Source: Bacteroidaceae bacterium
GTDB lineage: Bacteria > Bacteroidota > Bacteroidia > Bacteroidales > Bacteroidaceae
NCBI GenBank assembly: GCA_017507105.1
Contig: JAFWBM010000039.1
Coordinates: 141,525 to 205,524 of the forward strand
Reading direction: 5' to 3'
DNA length: 64,000 nucleotides
The notes beneath the pieces are model-generated. The model had not been told where the DNA came from. It did not search any database and was given only the letters and a program-made list of their open reading frames with translations. The number at the start of each line of letters is the position of its first letter. The first letter of the stretch is position 1. The position numbers were made by a program, and so were the translations under genes. Shown here piece after piece: positions 19,910-27,640 of the stretch.

Positions 19910-20392
19910 TTATAAATTAGGTATAATTGTTCGTAGTACCTTAAGTACAGCACTTCTGGTGACACCTTCTGCTATTACAAGCATCACTGTGTCGTCACCT
20001 GCAATGGTTCCTGCAATTTCGGGAAGGTCATATGTATCTATATGGTAAGCAAGTGTGCTTGCATAACTGGGCTTGGTGCGTAGCACTGCAATGTTGCCCG
20101 AGAATTTTATTGATAAGAAACCGTTTATTTCGTGTACAGGTGAAATGGGGCGTAACTCGCCATCCTCTCCTTCTCGTCTATGTTGGTGGGGACGTGTTAA
20201 TACGTATCTGTATTTCCCTTGTACTCCAACACTTTTTACAACTCTCAGTTGATGAAGATCGCGTGATAGTGTTGCCTGTGTAAGTTTATATCCCTCCTTT
20301 GTAAGTTCGTTCAACAACTCTTCCTGACTGCCTATCTCTTGTGTTGAGAGTATCAGGCGTATTGTGTCGAGACGTGAATTCTTTATTTTCAT
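19910..20392 (-). CDS. argR: Arginine repressor ArgR
   Basis: A 160-residue transcription regulator. Residues 1-75 form the winged-helix domain (TIRLILSTQEIGSQEELLNEL, TQATLSRDLHQLRVVK). Residues about 90-160 form the hexamerisation and arginine-binding domain, with IAGTIAGDDTVMLVIAEG, the GTIAGDDT arginine-binding signature. It is the first gene of the operon argR-GNAT-argG-argC-argD, so it is likely autoregulated. A 12-base palindrome, TTATGTACATAA, lies upstream at 20435-20446 and could be part of an operator. Confidence 0.95.
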   Translation of the reverse strand: MKIKNSRLDTIRLILSTQEIGSQEELLNELTKEGYKLTQATLSRDLHQLRVVKSVGVQGKYRYVLTRPHQHRREGEDGELRPISPVHEINGFLSIKFSGNIAVLRTKPSYASTLAYHIDTYDLPEIAGTIAGDDTVMLVIAEGVTRSAVLKVLRTIIPNL

Positions 20393-20414
20393 TATTGCTT
20401 TTATTTTGTCTGTA

Positions 20415-20446
20415 CAAAAATAGGTATAATTTGTTTATGTACATAA
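20415..20446 (-). promoter_or_regulatory. Putative arg operon promoter and palindrome
   Basis: Minus-strand TATTTTTG (20422-20415) matches the -7 consensus. Upstream, at the -33 position, is the perfect palindrome TTATGTACATAA (20435-20446). No good TTTG is seen at -33. Binding by ArgR is a guess from position only. Confidence 0.4.
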
Positions 20447-20484
20447 TAAAAATACAATAAAATTTTATTTTATCAGTAATATTA

Positions 20485-20525
20485 AATAAATATGCAACAA
20501 TCCTAGTGATTGTTGCATATTTATT
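20485..20525 (-). terminator. Terminator after the inositol-phosphate synthase gene
   Basis: An 18-bp stem, 20485-20502 with 20508-20525, and a 5-base loop, 24 bases after the stop codon at 20549. Confidence 0.75.
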
Positions 20526-20548
20526 GTATCTCTAATCGGTGTATGTGA

Positions 20549-21850
20549 TTAGTCTAGTTCCTGGTCGGCTTCGTAGCCTGCAAGCTCTCTGATTTTGTTC
20601 TTAAGCATAGCAAACTGTTTGAATAGATCGTGTACAGGTTTTTCGTTGTCTTTGTGCATTGGAGCCTTGCAATAGAATGACATGAACTCCTGTATTCCAT
20701 ATAGGTTGGCACGTTGAGCTATATCACTGAAGAGTATAAGGTCGAGTACAAGTGGTGCTGCCAGAATTGAGTCACGGCATAAGAAGTTTACCTTTATTGT
20801 CATAGGGTATCCCATCCAGCCGAATATGTCGATGTTGTCCCAACTCTCTTTCTCATCACCGCGTGGGGGGTAGTAGTTGATGCGTACCTTGTGGTATATG
20901 TCAGAGTATAAATCGGGATATATATCGCTGTCCAAGATGTTTTCTACTGCAGACATTTTACTGCGGCGCTTGGTCTCGAAGTTTTCGGGAGCGTCAAGCA
21001 CGACGCCATCGCGGTTGCCAAGAATGTTTGTTGAGAACCATCCGGTTACACCTAACTGGCGTGTGAAGAATGCAGGTGCAAGCACTGTCTTCATCATTGT
21101 TTGTCCGCTCTTGAAGTCTTTACCTGTTATAGGTACTCGCATTTCATCTGCAAGTTCCCACATAGCCGGTATATCAATGCATAAATTAGGTGCACCCATT
21201 ACGAACGGACATCCCTCACGCATTGCAGCGTAGGCATAGCACATACTTGGAGCAATGCGCTCGACATCATTGGTCTTCATTGCATTTTCGAAATCCGATA
21301 GCTTGCCATGTACATTGTTGTCGCGTGCTATATATTTTTCGGTACTTGCAATCCATATCACAACAACGCGTTCGCAGTTGTTTGTCTCTTTAAAGTGACG
21401 TATGTCCTGACGAACCTGCTCAGTAAGTTCCCATCGTGTTTCGCCACTTTTTACGTTAGGACCGTCTATATTTGTTGCATAACTCTTGTCGAAGAGGGCT
21501 TTATATGGACGTATCGCTTTCAACTCATCTTTTACTGGGTCTATATCGTTTGTGCGCAGTACGCTTGCCTTGATTGCTGCATCATATGCGTCATCCTCAT
21601 AGATATCCCATGCTCCAAAAACAATGTCGTTAAGGTCTGCTATGGGGATAATATCCTTGACCTCCTTGTATACTTTGTCTTTGCCTTTTCCCAAACGCAT
21701 TATGCCGTCGCAGGCAAATGAACCAATTGGTTTTGATAATCCCTTACGTGACATCAATACGCCTATTATGGTTGTTGTTGTCACAGCGCCAAGGCCCACG
21801 CACATGACTCCTAATTTCCCTTTGGTTGGTCTTACACTACATTCTTTCAT
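20549..21850 (-). CDS. Inositol-3-phosphate synthase
   Basis: A 433-residue MIPS-family enzyme that isomerises glucose 6-phosphate to myo-inositol 3-phosphate with NAD+. The NAD loop is VMCVGLGAVTTTTIIGV (about 15-31). Conserved regions include VVVIWIASTEKY, GKDFKSGQTMMKTVLAPAF (about 240-258) and LGNRDGVVLDAPENFETKRRSK with its active-site lysines. In Bacteroides this enzyme feeds inositol lipids such as phosphoinositol dihydroceramide. Here it stands alone, with its own terminator and no lipid-synthase neighbour, between argR and lpdA. Confidence 0.92.
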   Translation of the reverse strand: MKECSVRPTKGKLGVMCVGLGAVTTTTIIGVLMSRKGLSKPIGSFACDGIMRLGKGKDKVYKEVKDIIPIADLNDIVFGAWDIYEDDAYDAAIKASVLRTNDIDPVKDELKAIRPYKALFDKSYATNIDGPNVKSGETRWELTEQVRQDIRHFKETNNCERVVVIWIASTEKYIARDNNVHGKLSDFENAMKTNDVERIAPSMCYAYAAMREGCPFVMGAPNLCIDIPAMWELADEMRVPITGKDFKSGQTMMKTVLAPAFFTRQLGVTGWFSTNILGNRDGVVLDAPENFETKRRSKMSAVENILDSDIYPDLYSDIYHKVRINYYPPRGDEKESWDNIDIFGWMGYPMTIKVNFLCRDSILAAPLVLDLILFSDIAQRANLYGIQEFMSFYCKAPMHKDNEKPVHDLFKQFAMLKNKIRELAGYEADQELD

Positions 21851-21961
21851 GGCTCTGAATTCTTTTTATTACGGCAAAGGAACGTCTTTTTGTTCGATTA
21901 ACCTAAGATAATAGTGTTTTGTTTTATAATATTTCTTAAATTTTTAAAAATCACGTGGCTG

Positions 21962-23311
21962 TTATAACTCAAAAACAGCCTCTTTCAGAATTTCACACGC
22001 TGTAGGGTGTGGGAAAACAGTGCGACGCAACTCCTCTATGCCGAGTCCATGCGTTATGGCAATACATGCTGCGCAGATGAATTCGCTCGATGTATTGCCA
22101 AGTATATGGGCACCTATTACTTTGTTGTCATCTGTAACAATTATCTTGCACAGTCCGGTTATACCTTCGTTCTCGGCAACGAATCGTCCTGCATATGTCA
22201 TTGGCAACTTGCTTATTTTATACCCTATTCCTTTTTCAATTGCCTCCTCCTCGGTTATTCCTACACTGCTTACTTCGGGGTTGGTGTATACTACTCCGGG
22301 GATTGCATTGTACTTCATCTCGTCGGCTATGCCAAGCATGTGGTTTATTGCAACTTCGCCCTCTCTGCTTGCTGTGTGTGCAAGCAGGGAGAATCCGGTA
22401 ACATCGCCTGCTGCATATACATTTGGCATGGTTGTTTGCATATAGGAGTTAACCTTTACTCCTCGGTTTACCTCTACTGCAATATTTTCCAGTCCATAAC
22501 CTTCGACAACAGGACGTCTTCCAACGCTAATAAGTATCTTATCGGCTTCAATACTCTGATTGTTACCTTCTGGGTCGATGTAGTGCAGCGTGTGTCCATC
22601 TATTGCTGTGACCTTGCATCCTAGATTGAACTCTACACCCTTTTTCGAGTAGATGCTGCGCAACATTCCACTTATTTCTTTATCTGTGTTGCCAAGAATC
22701 TCGGATTGCATCTCTACTATTTTTACAGGGATGCCCAGACTGTTGTATATGCTAGCAAATTCCATACCAATCACACCACCTCCTACAATTATGATGCTTT
22801 CCGGAATTGCAGTAAGTGCCAGTGCTTCTCGATTGGTTAATATTGCATCGTTATTCTCTATGCCTTGAATGGGAGGAATGAATGCTTCGCTACCTGTGCA
22901 TATGAGCAGTTTTGCAGCTGTATAATTCTCGTTATTGCACTCTATGATTATACTCTCGGTATCTCCGCTTTTGATGAAAGCATTGCCACGTACAACCTCG
23001 ATATTGTTATGTTCCATCTTCATCTTTATGCCGGCAACAAGTTTGCGTACTACCTTTGTCTTGCGATCTGCAATCTTCTTGTAGTCATATGTGACATTTT
23101 CTGCTGTCACTCCATATTTTTTGCCGCCTTGGGCATGGTCGTACATTTTTGCACTGTAGAGCAGTGTCTTTGTCGGTATACAGCCTTCATTGAGACATAC
23201 ACCACCTAATTCTCTCTTCTCGAAGAGAATAACTTTCATTCCATTTGCTCCGGCGTTTTCTGCTGCAACATAGCCTGCAGGGCCTCCACCGATAATTGCC
23301 AAATCGTACAT
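21962..23311 (-). CDS. lpdA: Dihydrolipoyl dehydrogenase
   Basis: The E3 flavoprotein that reoxidises dihydrolipoamide with NAD+. The 449 residues show the FAD loop IIGGGPAGYVAAENAGA (about 6-22), the redox-active disulfide GGVCLNEGCIPTKTLLYS (Cys near 40 and 45), the NAD loop IIVGGGVIGMEFAS, and the interface active site THGLGIEELRRTVFPHPTACE with its His-Glu pair. No 2-oxoacid dehydrogenase E1/E2 gene is adjacent, so which complex it serves cannot be told. Confidence 0.95.
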   Translation of the reverse strand: MYDLAIIGGGPAGYVAAENAGANGMKVILFEKRELGGVCLNEGCIPTKTLLYSAKMYDHAQGGKKYGVTAENVTYDYKKIADRKTKVVRKLVAGIKMKMEHNNIEVVRGNAFIKSGDTESIIIECNNENYTAAKLLICTGSEAFIPPIQGIENNDAILTNREALALTAIPESIIIVGGGVIGMEFASIYNSLGIPVKIVEMQSEILGNTDKEISGMLRSIYSKKGVEFNLGCKVTAIDGHTLHYIDPEGNNQSIEADKILISVGRRPVVEGYGLENIAVEVNRGVKVNSYMQTTMPNVYAAGDVTGFSLLAHTASREGEVAINHMLGIADEMKYNAIPGVVYTNPEVSSVGITEEEAIEKGIGYKISKLPMTYAGRFVAENEGITGLCKIIVTDDNKVIGAHILGNTSSEFICAACIAITHGLGIEELRRTVFPHPTACEILKEAVFEL

Positions 23312-23385
23312 AGGTTATTCTTGTTAAATTTTTCCGAAGACTTCTATGTCGGTATAATTTGTGTTATTAAGGTCTTTACTAACAA

Positions 23386-24117
23386 TTATGCCTCTCCCAA
23401 AGTTTTTGCTATTACGTTCCTTGTCTCTTCCATTAGGTAATCGACATTTTCGCTATCGCGTCCCTTACACTCTATAGGAGCATGGAATGTTACTGTTACC
23501 GGCGACCAATGTGCGCACATACAACCTTTGGGGAGTATGTCGTATGCACCTTGTATAGCTATAGGTATAATGGGCTTCTGTGACATATTGGCTACTACGA
23601 AGGCGCCTTTCTTAAAACGTCCGAGCTTTCCTGTATTGGTACGTGTACCTTCTGCAAATATTGTCATGCACTTTCCGCTCTTTAAGATATTGAGTGACTT
23701 GCGCAGGATATCTTTCTGAGGGGTTGTACGGTCTACAAAGACATGGTCTGTCTTCGCGCATGCGATACCCAGAAATGGAACCTTTCGTAGTGAGTTTTTC
23801 ATCATCCACTTGAAGTTCTTTACAATATACCCGTATAGGATGAATATGTCGAACATGCCTTGGTGGTTGGCTACAAAGATATAGTTCTTGTCATCTTCTA
23901 CATACTCCTTTCTTCCTACAATCTTTACGGGTATAAGGAACAGATAACACATGAGACGACACCATACGACAGCTGGATAGTAGTCGGCATTCTTTATTTT
24001 AAGTACTCCGCCGAATAACCAAATGATACATGATGTCAAAAATGTTAAAAAAATACCAGCCCACCATGCAAAGCATATCTGATACAGTGCATATAAGGGA
24101 TGTAGAATTTTTCTCAT
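23386..24117 (-). CDS. plsC: 1-acyl-sn-glycerol-3-phosphate acyltransferase
   Basis: Makes phosphatidic acid from lysophosphatidic acid at the inner membrane. The 243-residue protein has an N-terminal hydrophobic segment (about 12-38), the catalytic NHQGMFD (HX4D, about 84-90) and the substrate motif FAEGTRTNTGKLGRFKKG (about 153-170). Related acyltransferases can act on other lysolipids, so the substrate is inferred. A -7-like TATATTCG lies at 24207-24214. Confidence 0.88.
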   Translation of the reverse strand: MRKILHPLYALYQICFAWWAGIFLTFLTSCIIWLFGGVLKIKNADYYPAVVWCRLMCYLFLIPVKIVGRKEYVEDDKNYIFVANHQGMFDIFILYGYIVKNFKWMMKNSLRKVPFLGIACAKTDHVFVDRTTPQKDILRKSLNILKSGKCMTIFAEGTRTNTGKLGRFKKGAFVVANMSQKPIIPIAIQGAYDILPKGCMCAHWSPVTVTFHAPIECKGRDSENVDYLMEETRNVIAKTLGEA

Positions 24118-24206
24118 AATAACTTGATATTAAATTTGTAATAAACTGTTTGTCTGTTCTCTTTTCTATAGGGGTGCTGCTGTTGGGGTAGTACCCTATT
24201 TTTTTG

Positions 24207-24214
24207 CGAATATA
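24207..24214 (-). promoter_or_regulatory. Possible plsC promoter -7 box
   Basis: Minus-strand TATATTCG, one base off TAnnTTTG, with a TTG 18 bases upstream. It is about 90 bases before plsC. Confidence 0.4.
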
Positions 24215-24243
24215 ATGTTTTTTTTCTCTTTGCAATAATAAAG

Positions 24244-25050
24244 TTAAATGTTTTTGACAAGATATCGTCCTATCTCTTCTATAGATGCACCTCGTCTCGA
24301 GCAATAGTCGTGCAGCTGTTCTTCGCTAATATTGCCTACTGCAAAATATTGTGCAGCGGGGTGGGAAATCATTATTCCACATACCGATGCATGTGGTATC
24401 ATTGCGCCACTTTCGGTTAGTTTGATGCCTGCCTCTTGAAGATTCAGTATTTTGTCCAAAATAAAAATTACCGATTGGTCGGGCAGTGAGGGGTAGCCAA
24501 TGGCCGGACGTATTCCCTGGTATCTTTCGTACTTTAAATCTTCGGGTGTGGATTTTTCATTAGGTGCATATCCCCAGTACCCGGGTGTGGTGCGCACTTT
24601 CATATGCATGGCTGATGTTGCAGCCTCGGCAAGTCTGTCGGCAATTGTCTGTATAAGCATGCTGCGGTACGGGTCACACTCATTCCTTTCTTCTTCGAAA
24701 CTATGAGAAACTGCTGTTGCAAAGATGCCGATTTTGTCGCCTCTTGGTGAGACAAAATCGCTTAGGCATAGGTTCGGTCTCTCTTTTGCATTATGCTGTT
24801 GTCTTAATAAAGGCAGCAATACGCCCTCTATCATCAGATTGTCACCAATGCTGTATGCGTCGCAAAGACGGAATAGAGATTTAATCACAGGAGTCTTTTC
24901 CAAAACAAGAGCTACTGCTTCCTTTTTTAGTAGTGTAGCCTCTTTTGAGGTATAATCCTTGGGTTTTATATCCCATGCATGGAAAAAGTAGTTCCAGTCT
25001 ATATATGAAAGAAGTTCTTTTGCTTTGTATGTGAATAGATATTTGCTCAT
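24244..25050 (-). CDS. Stand-alone methionine synthase (MetH) reactivation domain
   Basis: A 268-residue protein equivalent to the C-terminal AdoMet-binding activation domain of cobalamin-dependent methionine synthase, which reductively remethylates oxidised cob(II)alamin. Matches include DRLAEAATSAMHMKVR, YQGIRPAIGYPSLPDQS (MetH has RPAPGYPACPDH) and HPAAQYFAVGNISEEQLHDY near the C-terminus. The homocysteine, folate and cobalamin modules are absent, so the partner must be encoded elsewhere. Separate reactivation proteins are known, for example in Thermotoga. The start overlaps the pyrC stop by 4 bases (ATGA), indicating coupled translation. Confidence 0.85.
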   Translation of the reverse strand: MSKYLFTYKAKELLSYIDWNYFFHAWDIKPKDYTSKEATLLKKEAVALVLEKTPVIKSLFRLCDAYSIGDNLMIEGVLLPLLRQQHNAKERPNLCLSDFVSPRGDKIGIFATAVSHSFEEERNECDPYRSMLIQTIADRLAEAATSAMHMKVRTTPGYWGYAPNEKSTPEDLKYERYQGIRPAIGYPSLPDQSVIFILDKILNLQEAGIKLTESGAMIPHASVCGIMISHPAAQYFAVGNISEEQLHDYCSRRGASIEEIGRYLVKNI

Positions 25051-26378
25051 CTGTCAAAACTCAAGGCCTTTCCGCGTACTTCGTCATTTATCTCTCCATC
25101 ATTGAAAACACATTGACCGTTGACCCATGTCTGCCTGATGCTCCAATCGAAAGTCCTGCCTTCAAACGGGCTCCATCCACAGATACTGATGATATCTTCC
25201 TTTCTTACTGTATAGGTCTTGGAAGGGTCCAGAAGCACAATGTCGGCATAATATCCTTTGCGGATATATCCTCGGTTATGTATCTTGAATAGTCTGGCGG
25301 GTGCATGGCACATTTTCTCTACAAGGGTCTCTATAGATAGTATATTCTCATTAACCAATTGCAATATAGACTGTAGCGAGAACTGTATACTTGGCATGCC
25401 GGATGCAGCTCTTAATGCGCCGCCCTCCTTGTCTTTCAGCAGATGTGGTGCGTGGTCGGTTCCTATTACATCTATCCTGTTGTCGTTTATTGCGTTTCGT
25501 AATGTCTCGCGGTCTTGGCTGCTCTTTATGGCCGGGTTGCATTTGATGCGTGTACCGAGTGTGTGGTAGTCACTATCACAGAATGTAAGGTGTGAGGGTG
25601 TGACCTCAGCTGTTATCAGTTTTTTGTCCCCGGTCATCTCCAATAGTCCCACCTCTTCGCTAGTGCTTATGTGCATTATATGCAGTTGTTTGTTATATCT
25701 CTTGGCTAGTTCAATAGCGCTTTTGGTAGAGTTGTAACATGCCTCTCTGCTACGTATTATGGGGTGGAATTCTACAGAAGGATCGCTACCTTCGCTTTCC
25801 ATTATCTTCTTTGCATTCGCATTTATTATTGATGAGTCTTCGCAGTGTACAGCAATGGGTAGTGTGGCTTTACCGAAAATCTCTGCCAGTTTCTCCTCTC
25901 TGTCTACAAGCATGTTGCCGGTACTTGAGCCCATGAATAGTTTTATTCCACATACTCTCTTGGGCAGACGTGTGAAGATGTCGCTGTTCTTGTCTGTGGC
26001 ACCGAAATAGAATGAGTAATTGACAGCACTGTTTTTGGCGGCAATGGCGAACTTTTCTTTCAGTGCTTTCAGTGTGGTTGTCTGTGGATTTGTGTTTGGC
26101 ATCTCCATATAAGAAGTTACTCCTCCTGCGGCAGCTGCACGGCTTTCGCTATATATGTTGGCTTTGTGTGTCAGTCCTGGTTCGCGAAAATGTACGTGGT
26201 CGTCAATAACTCCGGGGATAAGATAGAGCCCTGTTGCCTCTATTATCTCATCACATTGCGAACGAGGTAGCTCATCGCCTCGCAGAATCTCTGTTATTTT
26301 TCCATTATTAATCACTATCGAGCCGCGAAACTTCTCGCCCTCGTTGATTATTGTAGGGTTGCTTATAAGTGTACGCAT
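25047..26378 (-). CDS. pyrC: Dihydroorotase
   Basis: A type I dihydroorotase (amidohydrolase fold) that cyclises carbamoyl-aspartate in pyrimidine synthesis. The 443 residues contain the zinc-site IDDHVHFREPGLTHKA (about 59-74), MEMPNTNPQTT, the metal His in LHIMHISTSEEV (about 230) and the catalytic Asp in DVIGTDHAPHL (about 305). The length fits the longer PyrC class used in Bacteroidetes. Allantoinase is the nearest alternative but is less likely. It overlaps the MetH-reactivation gene by 4 bases. Confidence 0.93.
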   Translation of the reverse strand: MRTLISNPTIINEGEKFRGSIVINNGKITEILRGDELPRSQCDEIIEATGLYLIPGVIDDHVHFREPGLTHKANIYSESRAAAAGGVTSYMEMPNTNPQTTTLKALKEKFAIAAKNSAVNYSFYFGATDKNSDIFTRLPKRVCGIKLFMGSSTGNMLVDREEKLAEIFGKATLPIAVHCEDSSIINANAKKIMESEGSDPSVEFHPIIRSREACYNSTKSAIELAKRYNKQLHIMHISTSEEVGLLEMTGDKKLITAEVTPSHLTFCDSDYHTLGTRIKCNPAIKSSQDRETLRNAINDNRIDVIGTDHAPHLLKDKEGGALRAASGMPSIQFSLQSILQLVNENILSIETLVEKMCHAPARLFKIHNRGYIRKGYYADIVLLDPSKTYTVRKEDIISICGWSPFEGRTFDWSIRQTWVNGQCVFNDGEINDEVRGKALSFDR

Positions 26379-26400
26379 GGTTATAGCTGTTGTTCTTCTG

Positions 26401-26408
26401 CGAAGATA
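26401..26408 (-). promoter_or_regulatory. pyrC promoter -7 box
   Basis: Minus-strand TATCTTCG, 22 bases before the pyrC start, is one of six TAnnTTCG boxes placed just upstream of genes in this window. No clear -33 element. Confidence 0.5.
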
Positions 26409-26557
26409 GTAAAAGAGTTGTGATTTTCTTTTAAATGGAATAAAATTTTGTGCTGATGGTTATACTGTTTTTTATATATGGTAAATGAGACTTGATATTC
26501 TTTTCGTTGTCGTGGCCTTTTTCTATCTTATGCGAGTTACATGTTCTATTGTACTTA

Positions 26558-26601
26558 AAGATAAGAGAAGAGATTGCTTATGCAATCTCTTCTCTTATCT
26601 T
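26558..26601 (-). terminator. Terminator overlapping the 3' end of the HIT gene
   Basis: A 20-bp perfect stem, 26558-26577 with 26582-26601, and a 4-base loop. One arm is the last seven codons of the HIT gene, and the stop codon lies at the loop (26578-26580), so coding sequence and terminator share the same bases. Confidence 0.75.
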
Positions 26602-26973
26602 ATCGGCAATTTCTTTAAACTCTTCCGGCGTAAGTTGTAGTTTCTTGTTTGTGAAAAGCATATCCTTCTCGCTTTGCATCGGTATCAGATGTATATGTGC
26701 ATGAGGTACCTCTAATCCAAGAACTGCCTCTCCGACTTTTATGCATGGGAATGCACGTTTTATGCCGCCTGCTACCTTTTTGGCAAATACCTGCATGGCT
26801 GCAATCTCATTGTCTTCCAAGTCGAATATATAATCTACCTCGCGTTTGGGTATTACAAGTGTATGTCCCTTTACAAGTGGATTAATGTCGAGGAATGCAT
26901 AGAATTGCTCATCTTCTGCCACTTTATAACTTGGAATCTCGCCTGCTACTATTTTGCTGAAAATTGTTGCCAT
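26578..26973 (-). CDS. HIT-family nucleotide-binding protein
   Basis: A 131-residue histidine-triad hydrolase, probably acting on dinucleoside polyphosphates or nucleotide phosphoramidates. The N-terminus IFSKIVAGEIPSYKVAEDE and the catalytic triad VPHAHIHLIPM (about 98-108) are standard. It is 15 bases downstream of greA and likely co-transcribed with it. The physiological substrate cannot be told. Confidence 0.92.
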   Translation of the reverse strand: MATIFSKIVAGEIPSYKVAEDEQFYAFLDINPLVKGHTLVIPKREVDYIFDLEDNEIAAMQVFAKKVAGGIKRAFPCIKVGEAVLGLEVPHAHIHLIPMQSEKDMLFTNKKLQLTPEEFKEIADKIREEIA

Positions 26974-26988
26974 GTTTCCTTCCTTTGT

Positions 26989-27450
26989 TTAAATAGAGAT
27001 ACTTGTTATTTCCAAGAACAGTTTGCCTTGTGGAACTGTTATCTCTGCCACATCACCAACCTTCTTGCCTAGCAATCCTTTTGCGATAGGTGTGTTTATT
27101 GATATCTTTCCTTCACGTAGGTTCGCTTCGCTCTCGGGTACAATGGCATACTGCATTGTTGCTCCAGTCTTTGTATTTTTGAGCCCTACTTTTGTGAGAA
27201 CCTGTACATGATCGGTACTAAGTTTAGATGTATCTATAATCTTTGCATCGGCTATAATCATCTTAAGCTCGTTTATTTTCATCTCGAGCATGCCTTGTGC
27301 CTCTTTTGCTGCATCATACTCAGCATTCTCTGACAAGTCGCCCTTGTCACGTGCTTCGGCTATGGCGCGTACTATATCGGGACGCTTGCCTTCCAACTCC
27401 TTTAAATCGGCCAACAATTTGTTGTAGCCTTCTTGAGACATATAACTCAT
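26989..27450 (-). CDS. greA: Transcription elongation factor GreA
   Basis: GreA enters the secondary channel of RNA polymerase and stimulates cleavage of backtracked RNA. The 153 residues form an N-terminal coiled coil with the acidic tip (KGDLSENAEYDAAKEAQ, about 36-52) and a C-terminal FKBP-like domain (SINTPIAKGLLGKKVGD). It is preceded by a classic promoter and by a leader hairpin that resembles an intrinsic terminator. Confidence 0.96.
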   Translation of the reverse strand: MSYMSQEGYNKLLADLKELEGKRPDIVRAIAEARDKGDLSENAEYDAAKEAQGMLEMKINELKMIIADAKIIDTSKLSTDHVQVLTKVGLKNTKTGATMQYAIVPESEANLREGKISINTPIAKGLLGKKVGDVAEITVPQGKLFLEITSISI

Positions 27451-27484
27451 CTTTATATCTTTTTATTAAAAACAGTAAAACAAA

Positions 27485-27510
27485 GGATTCCAGCACTGGT
27501 GCCGGAACCC
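27485..27510 (-). terminator. Attenuator-like hairpin in the greA leader
   Basis: Read on the minus strand the 26 bases fold into a 12-bp stem with a CA loop, where two positions are G-U pairs in the minus-strand RNA but would be A-C mismatches in a plus-strand RNA. This shows the structure belongs to the greA transcript. It is followed by the U-rich run TTTGTTTTACTGTTTTT, as in an intrinsic terminator, all between the promoter and the greA start. Confidence 0.6.
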
Positions 27511-27531
27511 AATTCCCTTTTCAATACGGGG

Positions 27532-27563
27532 CAAAGATATGTGCTTTTTAATTAAAAAACAAA
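27532..27563 (-). promoter_or_regulatory. greA promoter
   Basis: Minus-strand TTTG (27563-27560), a 20-base spacer and TATCTTTG (27539-27532): an exact fit to the Bacteroidetes -33/-7 layout. The start codon is about 80 bases downstream, leaving room for the leader hairpin. Confidence 0.8.
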
Positions 27564-27640
27564 TTTAAAATGGAAATATTCCCTAAAACTTTAATCCTCT
27601 TTATAGTTTTGCTAAATCAATAGCAATCAATAATGTAAAA

